Counted from the first letter of the stretch, positions 40,850 to 49,541 are shown. The stretch: 64,000 nucleotides of DNA from Nocardia salmonicida NBRC 13393 (GCF_001613085.1 NZ_BDBR01000016.1:124001-188000), one strand, 5' to 3'. The notes: generated by a model not told the origin, from the letters alone. Numbers and translations are program-made.

Positions 40850-41626
40850 TCAGGGTGTCTGCGGCGGCATCTCGGGGAGCGGATGCGGCTGCGCGGTGAA
40901 GATCTCGGGTGAGCCGCCCGCGCGGGCCATGCCCTCGATCGCGCTCCAGGCCATCATCGTGAGGTAGTCGATCACGTCCTGGCGAGGCATGGCCTTGTCG
41001 GTGGTGGTCCACCAGTGGGTGGCCAACTGGATGCCGCCGACCAGCACGTACGACCACAGCATCGCGCCCTCGGTGCGGATGCCCTTGGCGCCCGCCCGAT
41101 CGACGAGCACGGTGGTGACCACCTCGGCGAACAGCCGCTCGAACTCCGCCAGCGAGGACTTGTCGCCCGCGGCATTGCTCATGATGAACCGGTAGACCTC
41201 GGGGTCGTCGTCGACGGTGCCGACGTATTCGGTCATCGCGGCGCGCACCAGCTGGTACTCGTCGGCGTCGAGGCTGATCGCGCCGTACACCCGGGGCAGC
41301 AGGGTGGTTTCGATGAAGCGCTGCATGGTGGCGTGGACCAGGTCGTTCTTGTCCGCGAAGTAGCGGTACAGCACGGTCTTGGACACGCCGATCTCGGTGG
41401 CGATCTCGTCCATGCCCGCCTGGCTGCCCCGCGCGCGAATGGCGTTGAGGGTGCCGTCGACCAGCTCCTCGCGGCGGTCGATCTTGTGCTGCCGCCACCG
41501 ACGTTTGCGGCCGTCGGCTTGGCCGCCGCCGCGCACACTGGCTCGGCTCGACTGCTCGCCGATCTCGACAAGGTCTTCGGTGGACAGAACAGCCCCCTCG
41601 TGATCGATGTTGGCGTCTTTAGTCAA
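40850..41626 (-). CDS. TetR family regulator (Rv0472c-like)
   Basis: A regulator of 258 residues from a TTG at 41626, or 228 from a GTG at 41536; neither has a clear ribosome-binding site. I prefer the TTG because the stretch LSTEDLVEIGEQSSRASVRGG before the helix-turn-helix looks coding. The DNA-binding part is IRARGSQAGMDEIATEIGVSKTVLYRYFADKNDLV, in two pieces around residues 65-105. It is divergent from the DUF445 gene, as Rv0472c is from Rv0473, and may repress it. Confidence 0.82.
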   Translation of the reverse strand: MTKDANIDHEGAVLSTEDLVEIGEQSSRASVRGGGQADGRKRRWRQHKIDRREELVDGTLNAIRARGSQAGMDEIATEIGVSKTVLYRYFADKNDLVHATMQRFIETTLLPRVYGAISLDADEYQLVRAAMTEYVGTVDDDPEVYRFIMSNAAGDKSSLAEFERLFAEVVTTVLVDRAGAKGIRTEGAMLWSYVLVGGIQLATHWWTTTDKAMPRQDVIDYLTMMAWSAIEGMARAGGSPEIFTAQPHPLPEMPPQTP

Positions 41627-41797
41627 CAGCTTAGGCGCGCCGGTGTGGGGTGGCGCTCCTTTGGGCCACGTTGGGGCATTTACCACACTCCGGTGCTTAC
41701 GCGCGCGTACGAAAACCAGGCGGTTCGCCGTGTCGTGGGAGCCGCCACGCGGGGTTGGCGGCGGCGCACTCGCCGCGCGCACAGCAGAATGGGGGCT

Positions 41798-43129
41798 ATG
41801 GAGAAATCTCCCGGCAACACGGCGGTTCTCACGCCGCGCACCGAGCCCGCCGCACAGCCCGCCGGCTTCGCGGTGATGACCGACGAGGCGGGCAAAAAAC
41901 GTGACCTGTTCAAGATGAAGGCGCTGGCGACCAGTTTCCTGGTCGTGGCCAGCGTGATCTACCTGTTGTGCCGCTGGCTCGAATCGCGTGGCGGCGGTGG
42001 CGAGTGGGTGGGCTATGTCCGCGCGGCCTCGGAGGCGGGCATGGTCGGCGCACTGGCCGACTGGTTCGCTGTCACCGCGCTGTTCAAACACCCACTGGGT
42101 CTGCCGATCCCGCACACCGCGATCATCCGCAAGAAGAAAGACCAGCTCGGCGAGAGCCTCGGCGCCTTCGTCGGCACCAACTTCCTCGCTCCCGATGTGG
42201 TCTCCGCCCGCCTGGACTCGGCGCAGATCTCGCTGCGCGTCGGGCGGTGGATGGCCGATCCGGCGCACGCGGTCAGGGTGGCGAAGGAGAGCGCGACGAT
42301 CCTGACCGCGGTGGTCAACACCCTGCGCGACGAGGATGTCGAGCAGATCATCGACAACACCATCGTCAAGCGGATCGCCGAACCGCTGTGGGGGCCGCCG
42401 CTGGGTCGGGTGCTCTCGGAGATGATCGCCGACAACCGGCAGCGGCCGCTGATCGATCTGCTGGCCGAGCGCGCGCACCAGTGGGCGCTGGGCTCACAGG
42501 ACACGATCGATCGGATCGTGGTGCGCGATGCGCCGCAGTGGGCGCCGAAATTTGTCAACACATTGTTGTCGGAGCGAATTTATCGGGAACTCGTCGAATT
42601 CACCTGGAAGGTGCGCTCCGATCCCGATCATGAATTGCGCAAGGCCGCCGATCGCTTTCTCCAGGATTTCGCCGAGGACCTGCAACACGACGACGCGATG
42701 ATCGCCAAGGCGGAGAAGGTCAAGGCCGAGATCATGGGCCGCGAGCAGATCACCGGAATGGCCGAGGCTACTTGGCGAGCGGCGAAGCGGTTGATCTTGG
42801 AGTCGGCCGAAGATCCTGATTCCACACTTCGGCGCAAGGTGGCCGAAAATGTGCAACAGCTCGGCGAGCGCCTCCGTGACGACCCGGAGATGCGTGGCAA
42901 AGTGGACGGGTGGATCGATCGCGGTGCTCGCTATCTGGTGGGCAACTACTCCGCGGAGATCACGACACTGGTGACCGATACGGTCGCGCGCTGGGACGCC
43001 GACGAGGCGAGTAGGAAGATCGAATTGCAGGTCGGTCGGGATCTGCAATTCATCAGAATCAACGGCACGGTGGTCGGCTCACTCGCCGGCCTGGCGATCT
43101 ACACCGTCTCGCAGCTGCTGTTCCACTGA
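41798..43129 (+). CDS. DUF445 family membrane protein
   Basis: A 443-residue protein with membrane segments at both ends (residues about 41-60 and 420-440) and a long helical middle. The family motif is SEAGMVGALADWFAVTALFKHPLGLPIPHTAIIRKKKDQLG, split over residues 75-115. The middle has repeats of amphipathic helices. The function is unknown. In order and divergence from the TetR gene it matches Rv0473. It starts at an ATG 4 bp after GGGGG, and no strong promoter was recognised. Confidence 0.85.
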   Translation: MEKSPGNTAVLTPRTEPAAQPAGFAVMTDEAGKKRDLFKMKALATSFLVVASVIYLLCRWLESRGGGGEWVGYVRAASEAGMVGALADWFAVTALFKHPLGLPIPHTAIIRKKKDQLGESLGAFVGTNFLAPDVVSARLDSAQISLRVGRWMADPAHAVRVAKESATILTAVVNTLRDEDVEQIIDNTIVKRIAEPLWGPPLGRVLSEMIADNRQRPLIDLLAERAHQWALGSQDTIDRIVVRDAPQWAPKFVNTLLSERIYRELVEFTWKVRSDPDHELRKAADRFLQDFAEDLQHDDAMIAKAEKVKAEIMGREQITGMAEATWRAAKRLILESAEDPDSTLRRKVAENVQQLGERLRDDPEMRGKVDGWIDRGARYLVGNYSAEITTLVTDTVARWDADEASRKIELQVGRDLQFIRINGTVVGSLAGLAIYTVSQLLFH

Positions 43130-43169
43130 ACGACCTGGTAGCCGGAGCTGCGTACGTGTCAGCCGACCG

Positions 43170-43215
43170 GGTGCTAACTGTAGTGCTTGCAATAGCTAGC
43201 ACCCTGTTCTACTAT
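43170..43215 (+). promoter_or_regulatory. Promoter of the XRE-hbhA operon with overlapping inverted repeat
   Basis: TTGCAA (43187-43192), 17 bp, TACTAT (43210-43215): a well-spaced promoter. The arms GGTGCTA (43170-43176) and TAGCACC (43197-43203) bracket the -35 box, as expected for autoregulation by the XRE protein encoded next. Confidence 0.65.
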
Positions 43216-43242
43216 TGGCCTTACAACGCCAGAAGGTGAGCG

Positions 43243-43689
43243 ATGACAGACCAACCCGAGAGTCGTGTAGCGCACGCGGCTCAAGATATCGGAGGTTTCA
43301 TCAGGGCACAGCGCGAAGGTGCGCAGGTGTCCCTGCGTCAGCTCGCCGCTCTGGCGGGGGTAAGTAATCCGTACCTGAGCCAAATCGAACGCGGATTACG
43401 TAATCCCTCCGCCGAAGTACTCGGGCAGATCGCCAAGGCGCTGCGAGTTTCCTCGGAGGTGTTGTATGTGCGGGCAGGATTTCTGGAACAGCGCCCGCAC
43501 AGCCCGGTCCGTGACGCCCTGCTGGCCGACACTTCGGTGTCCGAGCGGCAGAAGCAGGTGTTGCTGGAAATCTATGAGTCGTTTCGCCGGGAAAACGGGG
43601 AAGAAACCGGCTCAGGGGGGAACGAACGAGACAGTGACGTTTCGTTCACGACAACTGACACTCCGCCACACCAGGAGAATGAAGACTGA
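43243..43689 (+). CDS. XRE family transcriptional regulator (Rv0474-like)
   Basis: A 148-residue protein with an N-terminal helix-turn-helix (about residues 17-72: IGGFIRAQREGAQVSLRQLA, GVSNPYLSQIERGLRNPSAEVL) and a short acidic tail likely to be disordered. AGAAGG 7 nt before the ATG supports the start. It is directly upstream of hbhA with stop and start overlapping by one base (TGATG). It probably controls this operon through the inverted repeat at its promoter. Confidence 0.9.
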   Translation: MTDQPESRVAHAAQDIGGFIRAQREGAQVSLRQLAALAGVSNPYLSQIERGLRNPSAEVLGQIAKALRVSSEVLYVRAGFLEQRPHSPVRDALLADTSVSERQKQVLLEIYESFRRENGEETGSGGNERDSDVSFTTTDTPPHQENED

Positions 43690-44351
43690 TGACCGAAAAG
43701 ACCGCCACTGTCACCAAGCCGCTGTTCGCCACCGTCGGCGCCGGTGACGCCATCTACGCCGCCGTGAACGACGTTGTCGCCGACGTTCGTGGCCGCGTTG
43801 TCGCCACCGATGCCAAGGCCCGCGTCGAAGAGGCCCGCGAGCGCATCGCGAACGTGCCCGCCGACGTGCAGGCCCAGTTCGACACCCTGCGCGACCGCAT
43901 CTCCGGCCTGCCGTCGGAGCTGCCGGAGGATCTCGCCGAGCTGCGCGAGAAGTTCACCCCAGAAGAGCTGCGCAAGCTGGCCGAGCAGTACTACCGCCAG
44001 GCGCTCGACATCTACGCCGATCTCGCCGTTCGCGGCGAGGAGACCGTCGACCGGCTGCGTGCCAACCAGGCCGTCGACGAGCAGATCGGTCGCGTCGAGA
44101 CCCTCTACAAGGATGCCTCCGCTCGCGCCGAGGACGCCCTGACCAAGGTCAACGACCTGCTGGGCCGCACCAAGGCCGAGGCCGAGGCCGTGGCCGACAA
44201 GGTCGAGGCCGTCGTCGATGCCGAGGTCGTCGCCGTCACCACCGAGCCCGCTCCGGCCAAGCCCGCCGCGGCTCCGGCTCCGGCTCCGAAGAAGGCTCCG
44301 GCCGCCAAGAAGGCCGCTCCGGCCAAGAAGGCCGCGCCGAAGAAGATCTGA
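43689..44351 (+). CDS. hbhA: Heparin-binding hemagglutinin HbhA-like protein
   Basis: A 220-residue protein with a long coiled coil (about residues 20-165, rich in Ala, Glu, Arg; EARERIANVPADVQAQF, RDRISGLPSELPEDL) and a C-terminal lysine/alanine/proline tail (KKAPAAKKAAPAKKAAPKK). In mycobacteria HbhA is a surface adhesin binding sulfated sugars through that tail, which is methylated; it also takes part in lipid-body or cell-pole processes. The low-complexity tail makes it prone to length change. A terminator follows. Confidence 0.9.
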   Translation: MTEKTATVTKPLFATVGAGDAIYAAVNDVVADVRGRVVATDAKARVEEARERIANVPADVQAQFDTLRDRISGLPSELPEDLAELREKFTPEELRKLAEQYYRQALDIYADLAVRGEETVDRLRANQAVDEQIGRVETLYKDASARAEDALTKVNDLLGRTKAEAEAVADKVEAVVDAEVVAVTTEPAPAKPAAAPAPAPKKAPAAKKAAPAKKAAPKKI

Positions 44352-44377
44352 TTCGCCTTCGCGCATCACCGCTGACA

Positions 44378-44410
44378 GCGGCCCCCTACACCAGGTGTGT
44401 GCGGGGCCGC
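44378..44410 (+). terminator. Terminator after hbhA
   Basis: GCGGCCCC and GGGGCCGC close a stem extended inside by TACAC/GTGTG-type pairs, with a short loop. It is directly before the DUF2516 promoter. Confidence 0.75.
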
Positions 44411-44416
44411 TGTTCG

Positions 44417-44422
44417 TATGAT
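44417..44422 (+). promoter_or_regulatory. -10 box (TATGAT) for the DUF2516 gene
   Basis: TATGAT is 6 nt before the GTG at 44429, a leaderless start. Its -35 region would overlap the hbhA terminator. Confidence 0.55.
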
Positions 44423-44428
44423 GGGGGT

Positions 44429-44725
44429 GTGAACATGGTGAATGGGATGACCTCGCTGATTCTGCTGATCCTGTGGATCGGCGCCTTCGGCGCGACGGTG
44501 TTCGCGCTCATTCACGCTGTGCGCCAGCGTTCGGATGCCTTCACCGCCGTCGACAAGATGACCAAGCCCATCTGGCTGGCCATTCTCGGCGGTGCGCTGG
44601 TGTTCCTGCTGATCGGCATCGGCGGGCTGGGGATGCTGTCGTTCATCGCGATCATCGCGACCGGTGTGTACCTGGCCGACGTGCGTCCGAAGGTCGATGA
44701 GGTGCAGCGCGGCCCGCGCTGGTAA
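44429..44725 (+). CDS. DUF2516 family small membrane protein
   Basis: A 98-residue protein with two to three hydrophobic helices (about residues 6-28, 47-69 and 70-85) separated by a short basic loop (HAVRQRSDAFTAVDKMTK). The function is unknown. It matches Rv0476 in position directly after hbhA. The GTG at 44429 is preferred because of the -10 box; an ATG at 44435 is in frame. Confidence 0.8.
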   Translation: MNMVNGMTSLILLILWIGAFGATVFALIHAVRQRSDAFTAVDKMTKPIWLAILGGALVFLLIGIGGLGMLSFIAIIATGVYLADVRPKVDEVQRGPRW

Positions 44726-44763
44726 ATAGCCCCCTCGAAGGGCTCGCGGGTGAGTGGTACGCG

Positions 44764-44788
44764 GTGTTACTGTATCTAGCAGTAACAC
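44764..44788. promoter_or_regulatory. Perfect inverted repeat before the alpha/beta hydrolase gene
   Basis: GTGTTACTG, 7 nt, CAGTAACAC: exact 9-bp arms ending just before the ribosome-binding site AAAGGAG. Repeats of the GTTACT/AGTAAC kind are typical TetR-family operators. No TetR gene adjoins it, so the regulator acts from elsewhere. Confidence 0.6.
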
Positions 44789-44802
44789 AAAGGAGTGTGC
44801 CG

Positions 44803-45855
44803 ATGCGCGCAAAGTTGCCGACGGCTCTGGTGAACCTGGTCAGCCGGGTATCCACCGTGGTCGAGACCACCCTCGCGGCTCACCGGGCCGACCTGCGGAC
44901 ACGGACGCACGGGATCGCGGCCTTCGATCCGCCGCGGATGCCCTACGACGTGATTCCGGTGGTCACCGCCGATGGCGCCCGCCTGCGGGTGCACGCCTAC
45001 GGACCGGTCGACGCGCCCGTCATCGTGTTCGCCCACGGCTGGACGTGCTCGCTCGAGTACTGGAACGCCCAGATCAACGCCTTCGCCGGCGAGTACCGCG
45101 TGGTCGCCTACGACCAGCGCGGACACGGCGAGAGCACCAACGGGTACGCCCGCCCGAGCACGAATCTGCTCGCCGACGACCTGTGTGACGTGCTCGACGC
45201 CGTATTGCTGCCGGGGCAGCGCGCGGTGCTGGCCGGGCACAGCATGGGCGGGATGACACTCATCGCCTGGGCGGGCCGCTACCCCGAGCGTGTCGCCGAG
45301 CAGGCCGCCGCGGTGATCCTCACCAATACCGGTGCGCACTCGCTGGTCGAGGTGTCGACCATGGTTCCCGGTCTCAACGTGCCGCTGCGGATTCTGCGCG
45401 GCCGGTCGATGCCGACGCCGGACTGGCTCGGCAGGCTGATCCTCGGCACCCCGGTGGTGTTCCCGCCGATCAAGCCGGTGCGCTGGATCTTCGCCCGTCA
45501 GGTGATGACCCTCGACACCTCGCGCGAGAAGCTGGACTACGCGCTGTCGGTGGTGCGCGGCTGTCCGATGATGACGCGTTCGCGCTACGGGTTCCTGCTC
45601 ACCGCGCTGCACCTGGGCGACGACGCGAAGAACTTCTCGGTCCCGACCACCGTGCTCGCCGGCGACCGCGACGACATGACCCCCGCGATCCACGCCGAAC
45701 GCCTGGCCGCGCTGCTGGCGGAAGCGGGCACGCTCGCCGGGTTCAAGGTGCTGCCGACCGGGCATCTCGGCAACGTCGAACGCTTCGACCTGTTCAATGC
45801 CGAAGTGGCCCAGGTACTCTCCGCCGTCCGCGAGCCCGTGCGCGCCCTGGCCTGA
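44803..45855 (+). CDS. Alpha/beta hydrolase
   Basis: A 350-residue hydrolase. The oxyanion-hole motif is VFAHGWTCSLEYW, the nucleophile elbow AGHSMGGMT, the acid is in LAGDRDDMTP and the histidine in PTGHLGNVE. No signal peptide is seen. The substrate is unknown; epoxide- and lipid-ester hydrolases look similar. AAAGGAG 7-8 nt before the ATG gives a clear start. The perfect palindrome upstream suggests that the gene is induced by a ligand. Confidence 0.85.
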   Translation: MRAKLPTALVNLVSRVSTVVETTLAAHRADLRTRTHGIAAFDPPRMPYDVIPVVTADGARLRVHAYGPVDAPVIVFAHGWTCSLEYWNAQINAFAGEYRVVAYDQRGHGESTNGYARPSTNLLADDLCDVLDAVLLPGQRAVLAGHSMGGMTLIAWAGRYPERVAEQAAAVILTNTGAHSLVEVSTMVPGLNVPLRILRGRSMPTPDWLGRLILGTPVVFPPIKPVRWIFARQVMTLDTSREKLDYALSVVRGCPMMTRSRYGFLLTALHLGDDAKNFSVPTTVLAGDRDDMTPAIHAERLAALLAEAGTLAGFKVLPTGHLGNVERFDLFNAEVAQVLSAVREPVRALA

Positions 45856-45875
45856 TCGCCTGCGAGAATCGGCGG

Positions 45876-46766
45876 ATGAGTTCTACCGCTGTGACCTCGG
45901 ACGACCGTCGGTTCGTGCTGACCCTCGGCTGCCCGGACCGGCCGGGCGTCATCGCCCGGATCTCCTCGTTCATCGCCGAATTCGGCGGCTCGATCGTGGA
46001 GGCCGGGTACCACTCCGACGGTGACATCGGGTGGTTCTTCACCCGGCAGGCCGTGAAGGCCTCGACGGTGCCGTTCTCCATCGACGAGCTCCGGGAGCGC
46101 TTCGCCGAGGTGGCCGCCGAGTTCGGTCCCGAGACCGATTGGCAGCTCCACGATTCCGGTGCGCCGCGGCGGGCGGTGCTGCTGGTGAGCAAGGACGGGC
46201 ACTGCCTGCACGACCTGCTCGGACGCGCGCAGGCCGGTGAGCTGCCCGCGACCATCGAGGCCGTGATCGGCAACCATCCCGACCTCGCGGGGATGACCGA
46301 GGCGCACGGGGTGAAATTTCACTACGTGCCGTTCCCGAAGGACCCGGCCGAGCGCGGTCCGGCCTTCGAGCAGGTGCGCGCACTCGTCGACTCCCATGAT
46401 CCGCACGCGGTGGTGCTCGCCCGGTTCATGCAGGTGCTACCCGCCGAGCTGTGCGAGTACTGGGCCGGGCGGGCGCTCAATATCCATCACAGCTTCCTGC
46501 CCTCGTTCGTCGGCGCGCGGCCCTATCACCAGGCGTACGCGCGCGGGGTGAAGCTGATCGGGGCGACCTGCCACTACGTCACCGCCGAGCTGGACGCCGG
46601 GCCCATCATCGAGCAGGACGTGATCCGGGTCGATCACGCCGACGACGTGCGCGACATGGTGCGCCAGGGCCGTGACATCGAGCGGGTCGTGCTCGCGCGC
46701 GGGCTGCGCTGGCACCTCGAGGGCCGGGTGCTCGTGCACGGTCGGCGCACGGTCGTCTTCGAGTGA
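45876..46766 (+). CDS. purU: Formyltetrahydrofolate deformylase
   Basis: A 296-residue enzyme releasing formate from 10-formyltetrahydrofolate, which feeds purine synthesis and balances one-carbon pools. The N-terminal ACT domain (LGCPDRPGVIARISSFI) senses glycine or methionine in other bacteria. The formyltransferase domain has the catalytic set in NIHHSFLPSFVGARPYHQAY and ATCHYVTAELDAGPII. It starts 20 bp after the hydrolase stop and ends 1 bp before the convergent acetyltransferase gene. Confidence 0.95.
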   Translation: MSSTAVTSDDRRFVLTLGCPDRPGVIARISSFIAEFGGSIVEAGYHSDGDIGWFFTRQAVKASTVPFSIDELRERFAEVAAEFGPETDWQLHDSGAPRRAVLLVSKDGHCLHDLLGRAQAGELPATIEAVIGNHPDLAGMTEAHGVKFHYVPFPKDPAERGPAFEQVRALVDSHDPHAVVLARFMQVLPAELCEYWAGRALNIHHSFLPSFVGARPYHQAYARGVKLIGATCHYVTAELDAGPIIEQDVIRVDHADDVRDMVRQGRDIERVVLARGLRWHLEGRVLVHGRRTVVFE

Positions 46767-46767
46767 T

Positions 46768-47295
46768 CTACAGGTCGTAGAACGGTGCGGCGTAACGGAA
46801 TTCGCCGGTGACGGCGGAGTCGTAGGCCGTGAGCGGGCGGACCTGGAAGTGCGGCCCCCATTCGGCCTCGTCGGGCACGATGCCGAGGCGCGCGCCGGGG
46901 ACGAAACCGAAGCGGGCGTAGTAGTCGGGGTCGCCGACCAGGCCGACGACCGATTCGTCGAGGGCATCGGCGGCGCCGAGGGCGGCGTGGACCAGCGCCG
47001 AGCCGACGCCGGACTTCTGGTTCTCCGGATCGACGCCGAGCGGGCCGAGCGCCAGCACGGGGAACGGCCCGATACCAGCTCTGGTGAGACAGATGTGCCC
47101 CACGACGGTGTCGTATTCGAGCGCGACCAGTGACAGCGTCGGCATCCACGACTCGTCGGTGCGTAGCATTTCGACGAGGGCGGGTTCGGGTGGTTCGGTG
47201 ACGGCCGGATCGCCCGCGTAATGCGGGGCGAAGGCGGCGCGGTGAATCGCGGCGATCGCCACCGCGTCCGCTGGGGTCTCGCGACGGATCAGCAC
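46768..47295 (-). CDS. GNAT family N-acetyltransferase
   Basis: A 175-residue acetyltransferase of the YhbS-like kind. The acetyl-CoA loop is VDPENQKSGVGSALV and is followed by GLVGDPDYYARFGFVPG, the usual end of the fold. The N-terminus IRRETPADAVAIAAIHRAAF is typical. The substrate is unknown. The start is taken at a GTG with GGAG about 10 nt upstream. It is divergent from deoC. Confidence 0.83.
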   Translation of the reverse strand: MLIRRETPADAVAIAAIHRAAFAPHYAGDPAVTEPPEPALVEMLRTDESWMPTLSLVALEYDTVVGHICLTRAGIGPFPVLALGPLGVDPENQKSGVGSALVHAALGAADALDESVVGLVGDPDYYARFGFVPGARLGIVPDEAEWGPHFQVRPLTAYDSAVTGEFRYAAPFYDL

Positions 47296-47410
47296 AGGCT
47301 TAAGTCTCCAGGATTTGGGTAGGGGAGCGCAATGATGTGCGGTCGCCGATGTCCGGATACGTCGATGCCCTCTGCGCCGGACGGTGCCGCGCGTATGCCA
47401 TGCTCGGCAA

Positions 47411-48076
47411 ATGACTTCCGCGCCGCTGACCCGGGCCGCCGTGGCCGACATGATCGACCACACCCTGCTCGCTCCGGAAGCCACGCCGGCCGAGGTCGAC
47501 GCGTTGATCGCCGACGCGCGCAAACTCGGGGTGTACGCGATCTGTCTGTCGCCCTCGATGCTGCCGGTGCGCGCGCCGGGGCTGGTGGTGGCCACCGTCG
47601 CGGGCTTCCCGTCCGGCAAACACCACTCGCTGGTGAAGGGCGCCGAGGCGCGGCTGGCCGTGGATCAGGGGGCCGCCGAGGTCGATATGGTGATCGACGT
47701 GGGCGCCGCGCTGGCCGGTGACTTCAATGCCGTCCTCGCCGACATCATCACCGTGCGTGAGGCGACCAGGGAACGGGCCGTGCTCAAGGTGATCATCGAA
47801 TCGGCCGCACTCACCGACGAGGCGATCGTCGGCGCGTGCCGGGCGGCCGAGCAGGCGGGCGCCGATTTCGTGAAGACCTCCACCGGTTTTCATCCGGCGG
47901 GCGGTGCGAGCGTGCACGCGGTGCGGTTGATGGCAGAGACCGTGGGCGGGCGGCTCGGGGTGAAGGCCAGCGGCGGAATCCGCACCGCCGAGGACGCCGC
48001 CGCGATGATCGAAGCCGGGGCTACGCGGCTCGGGTTGTCGAAATCGGCCGCCGTCCTCGCCGGATTTCCCGAGTAG
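47411..48076 (+). CDS. deoC: Deoxyribose-phosphate aldolase
   Basis: A 221-residue class I aldolase splitting 2-deoxyribose 5-phosphate to glyceraldehyde 3-phosphate and acetaldehyde in deoxynucleoside breakdown. Key lysines are present: VLKVIIES, the Schiff-base lysine in FVKTSTGF, and VKASGGIR. IDHTLLAPEAT at the start is a family mark. It matches Rv0478 in order. The ATG has no strong ribosome-binding site. Confidence 0.95.
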   Translation: MTSAPLTRAAVADMIDHTLLAPEATPAEVDALIADARKLGVYAICLSPSMLPVRAPGLVVATVAGFPSGKHHSLVKGAEARLAVDQGAAEVDMVIDVGAALAGDFNAVLADIITVREATRERAVLKVIIESAALTDEAIVGACRAAEQAGADFVKTSTGFHPAGGASVHAVRLMAETVGGRLGVKASGGIRTAEDAAAMIEAGATRLGLSKSAAVLAGFPE

Positions 48077-48092
48077 TCACCGCCTCGCAGGA

Positions 48093-48827
48093 TCAGCAGG
48101 TGAACTCGGACTGCTGGCCGGACGGGGCGCTCTCGAGTGCGGTCTTGCCACCTGAAAGGTGCACGTTCACACCGTCATCGGTGACCTTGACCTCCTGCGC
48201 GCGCAGGCCGAGCGGATAGCTCTGCAAGCTCTGGGTGAAGGTCTCGACGATGCCCTGCACGAGGTCGGTGGGCAGGCCGATGCCGAGTAGCTGCGCCGAC
48301 TTCGTCTCCACGACGATGTTGCCGTCGCGGACCAGCGGCTGCACCTCCAGTTGGGCGAGGCCGCCGAGTACATCGAGAGTCAGCACTCCGGTGCTCGCCG
48401 ACGAGCTCACGCCGCTGACCATGGTGCCGAGGGTCTCGCGGATGCCGTCGTTGTTCCAGGTCACATCGGCGGTGGAGCTGTCGATGGTGCCGCCGCCTCG
48501 GCCGCGGTCGACGAGTTCGATGTCGTTGAATTTCGCGTGCACGACCATTCCGACAGCGGGGCCGAACTGGTTGTCCTCGCTGTCGACGGTGATCGTGCCG
48601 ACCTTGCCGTCCGCATACGACAGCAGGATCGGGCGCAGGCCGAAGCCCACGTCGATGCTCGAGCCCATCTGCTGCTCGAACGCGCCGCTGATGCAGCTCG
48701 AGATCTTGTGCCGGGCATAGGCTTCGGTTCCGGCGATGGCCGCGACGAGTAGAGCTGCGACCACGGCCAACGCGATCACCAGAGAGCGCCGACCGATCCT
48801 GGGGCGTGGGGAGTTCTGTGTGGTCAT
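48093..48827 (-). CDS. DUF2993 family exported/lipid-binding-like protein (Rv0479c-like)
   Basis: A 244-residue protein with an N-terminal membrane helix (about residues 14-36) and an outside domain with cysteines at both ends (ISSCISG and the final EFTC). The body pattern (GRRSLVIALAVV anchor, GLRPILLSYADGKVGTITVDS in part) fits DUF2993 proteins, which resemble lipid-binding LmeA-type proteins of mycobacteria. It would act at the cell envelope. It is convergent with deoC. Confidence 0.8.
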   Translation of the reverse strand: MTTQNSPRPRIGRRSLVIALAVVAALLVAAIAGTEAYARHKISSCISGAFEQQMGSSIDVGFGLRPILLSYADGKVGTITVDSEDNQFGPAVGMVVHAKFNDIELVDRGRGGGTIDSSTADVTWNNDGIRETLGTMVSGVSSSASTGVLTLDVLGGLAQLEVQPLVRDGNIVVETKSAQLLGIGLPTDLVQGIVETFTQSLQSYPLGLRAQEVKVTDDGVNVHLSGGKTALESAPSGQQSEFTC

Positions 48828-48920
48828 GGCATCGGATTCTTCCCGATCTTTCTGTGTCCGCTCTGAGGACGTGGTGAAAGCCTTCACAGCAAAATGTGAC
48901 CTGGCACACTGGGCCGGGCG

Positions 48921-48926
48921 TAACCT
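48921..48926 (+). promoter_or_regulatory. -10 box (TAACCT) for the AbiEi-like gene
   Basis: TAACCT is 6 nt before the ATG at 48933; leaderless. Confidence 0.5.
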
Positions 48927-48932
48927 GGACCC

Positions 48933-49541
48933 ATGACTGGCGAGGACGCGCGCCGGGTGGCGGGGACAGCGGATCATCGGTGGCGGGTGCTGCGGCGCCT
49001 CGCCGGGCGGCACGCGGGCTTCTTCACCACGCGTCAGGTGTTGCGTACCGGCTGCGAATCGCAGGTCAGGGCGGCTTTGGGAGACGGGTCGGTGACCAGG
49101 GCCGGGGTCGGGATGATGCGGCTGGGGCAGTGGCGGGTGGGTCCGCTGGACGAGTACGCGATGTGGGCGGCGTGGTTCGACGGCGCGGCGGCGGTGTCGT
49201 ATCAGAGTGCGGCCGAACTCCATGGGCTCGGCAGGTTGCAACCGCGATTTCTGCATCTGTCGGTGTCGGCGGGTCGCCCGCCCGTGACGCCGCGGCTGGT
49301 GCTGACCCGACGCAAGCTCTGCGGGGCGGACGTGGAGTCGGCCGGGCCGTTTCTGGTGACGACGCCGGTGCGGACGGTCCTCGATCTGGCCGAGACCGAG
49401 ATCTCGCAGTCGGCATTGGACGAGGTGGTGGCCGACGCGGTGGCGATCCACCGGTGCGATACCGACGAGATCTGGTGGGGTGGGCAGCAATTGGCGCCGC
49501 GCGCGTCGACGCGGGTGCGGCGGGCGTTAAGCCGGGTGTGA
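48933..49541 (+). CDS. AbiEi-like antitoxin-domain protein
   Basis: A 202-residue protein whose N-terminal winged-helix part (about residues 18-60, GRHAGFFTTRQVLRTGCE and GVGMMRLG) resembles AbiEi, the antitoxin of type IV toxin-antitoxin systems. The rest (SYQSAAELHGLG, TPVRTVLDLAET) is typical of the larger actinobacterial family with this domain. No AbiEii-like nucleotidyltransferase toxin gene adjoins it, so it may be an orphan regulator. Its 3' end overlaps the convergent methyltransferase gene by 15 bp. Confidence 0.72.
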   Translation: MTGEDARRVAGTADHRWRVLRRLAGRHAGFFTTRQVLRTGCESQVRAALGDGSVTRAGVGMMRLGQWRVGPLDEYAMWAAWFDGAAAVSYQSAAELHGLGRLQPRFLHLSVSAGRPPVTPRLVLTRRKLCGADVESAGPFLVTTPVRTVLDLAETEISQSALDEVVADAVAIHRCDTDEIWWGGQQLAPRASTRVRRALSRV

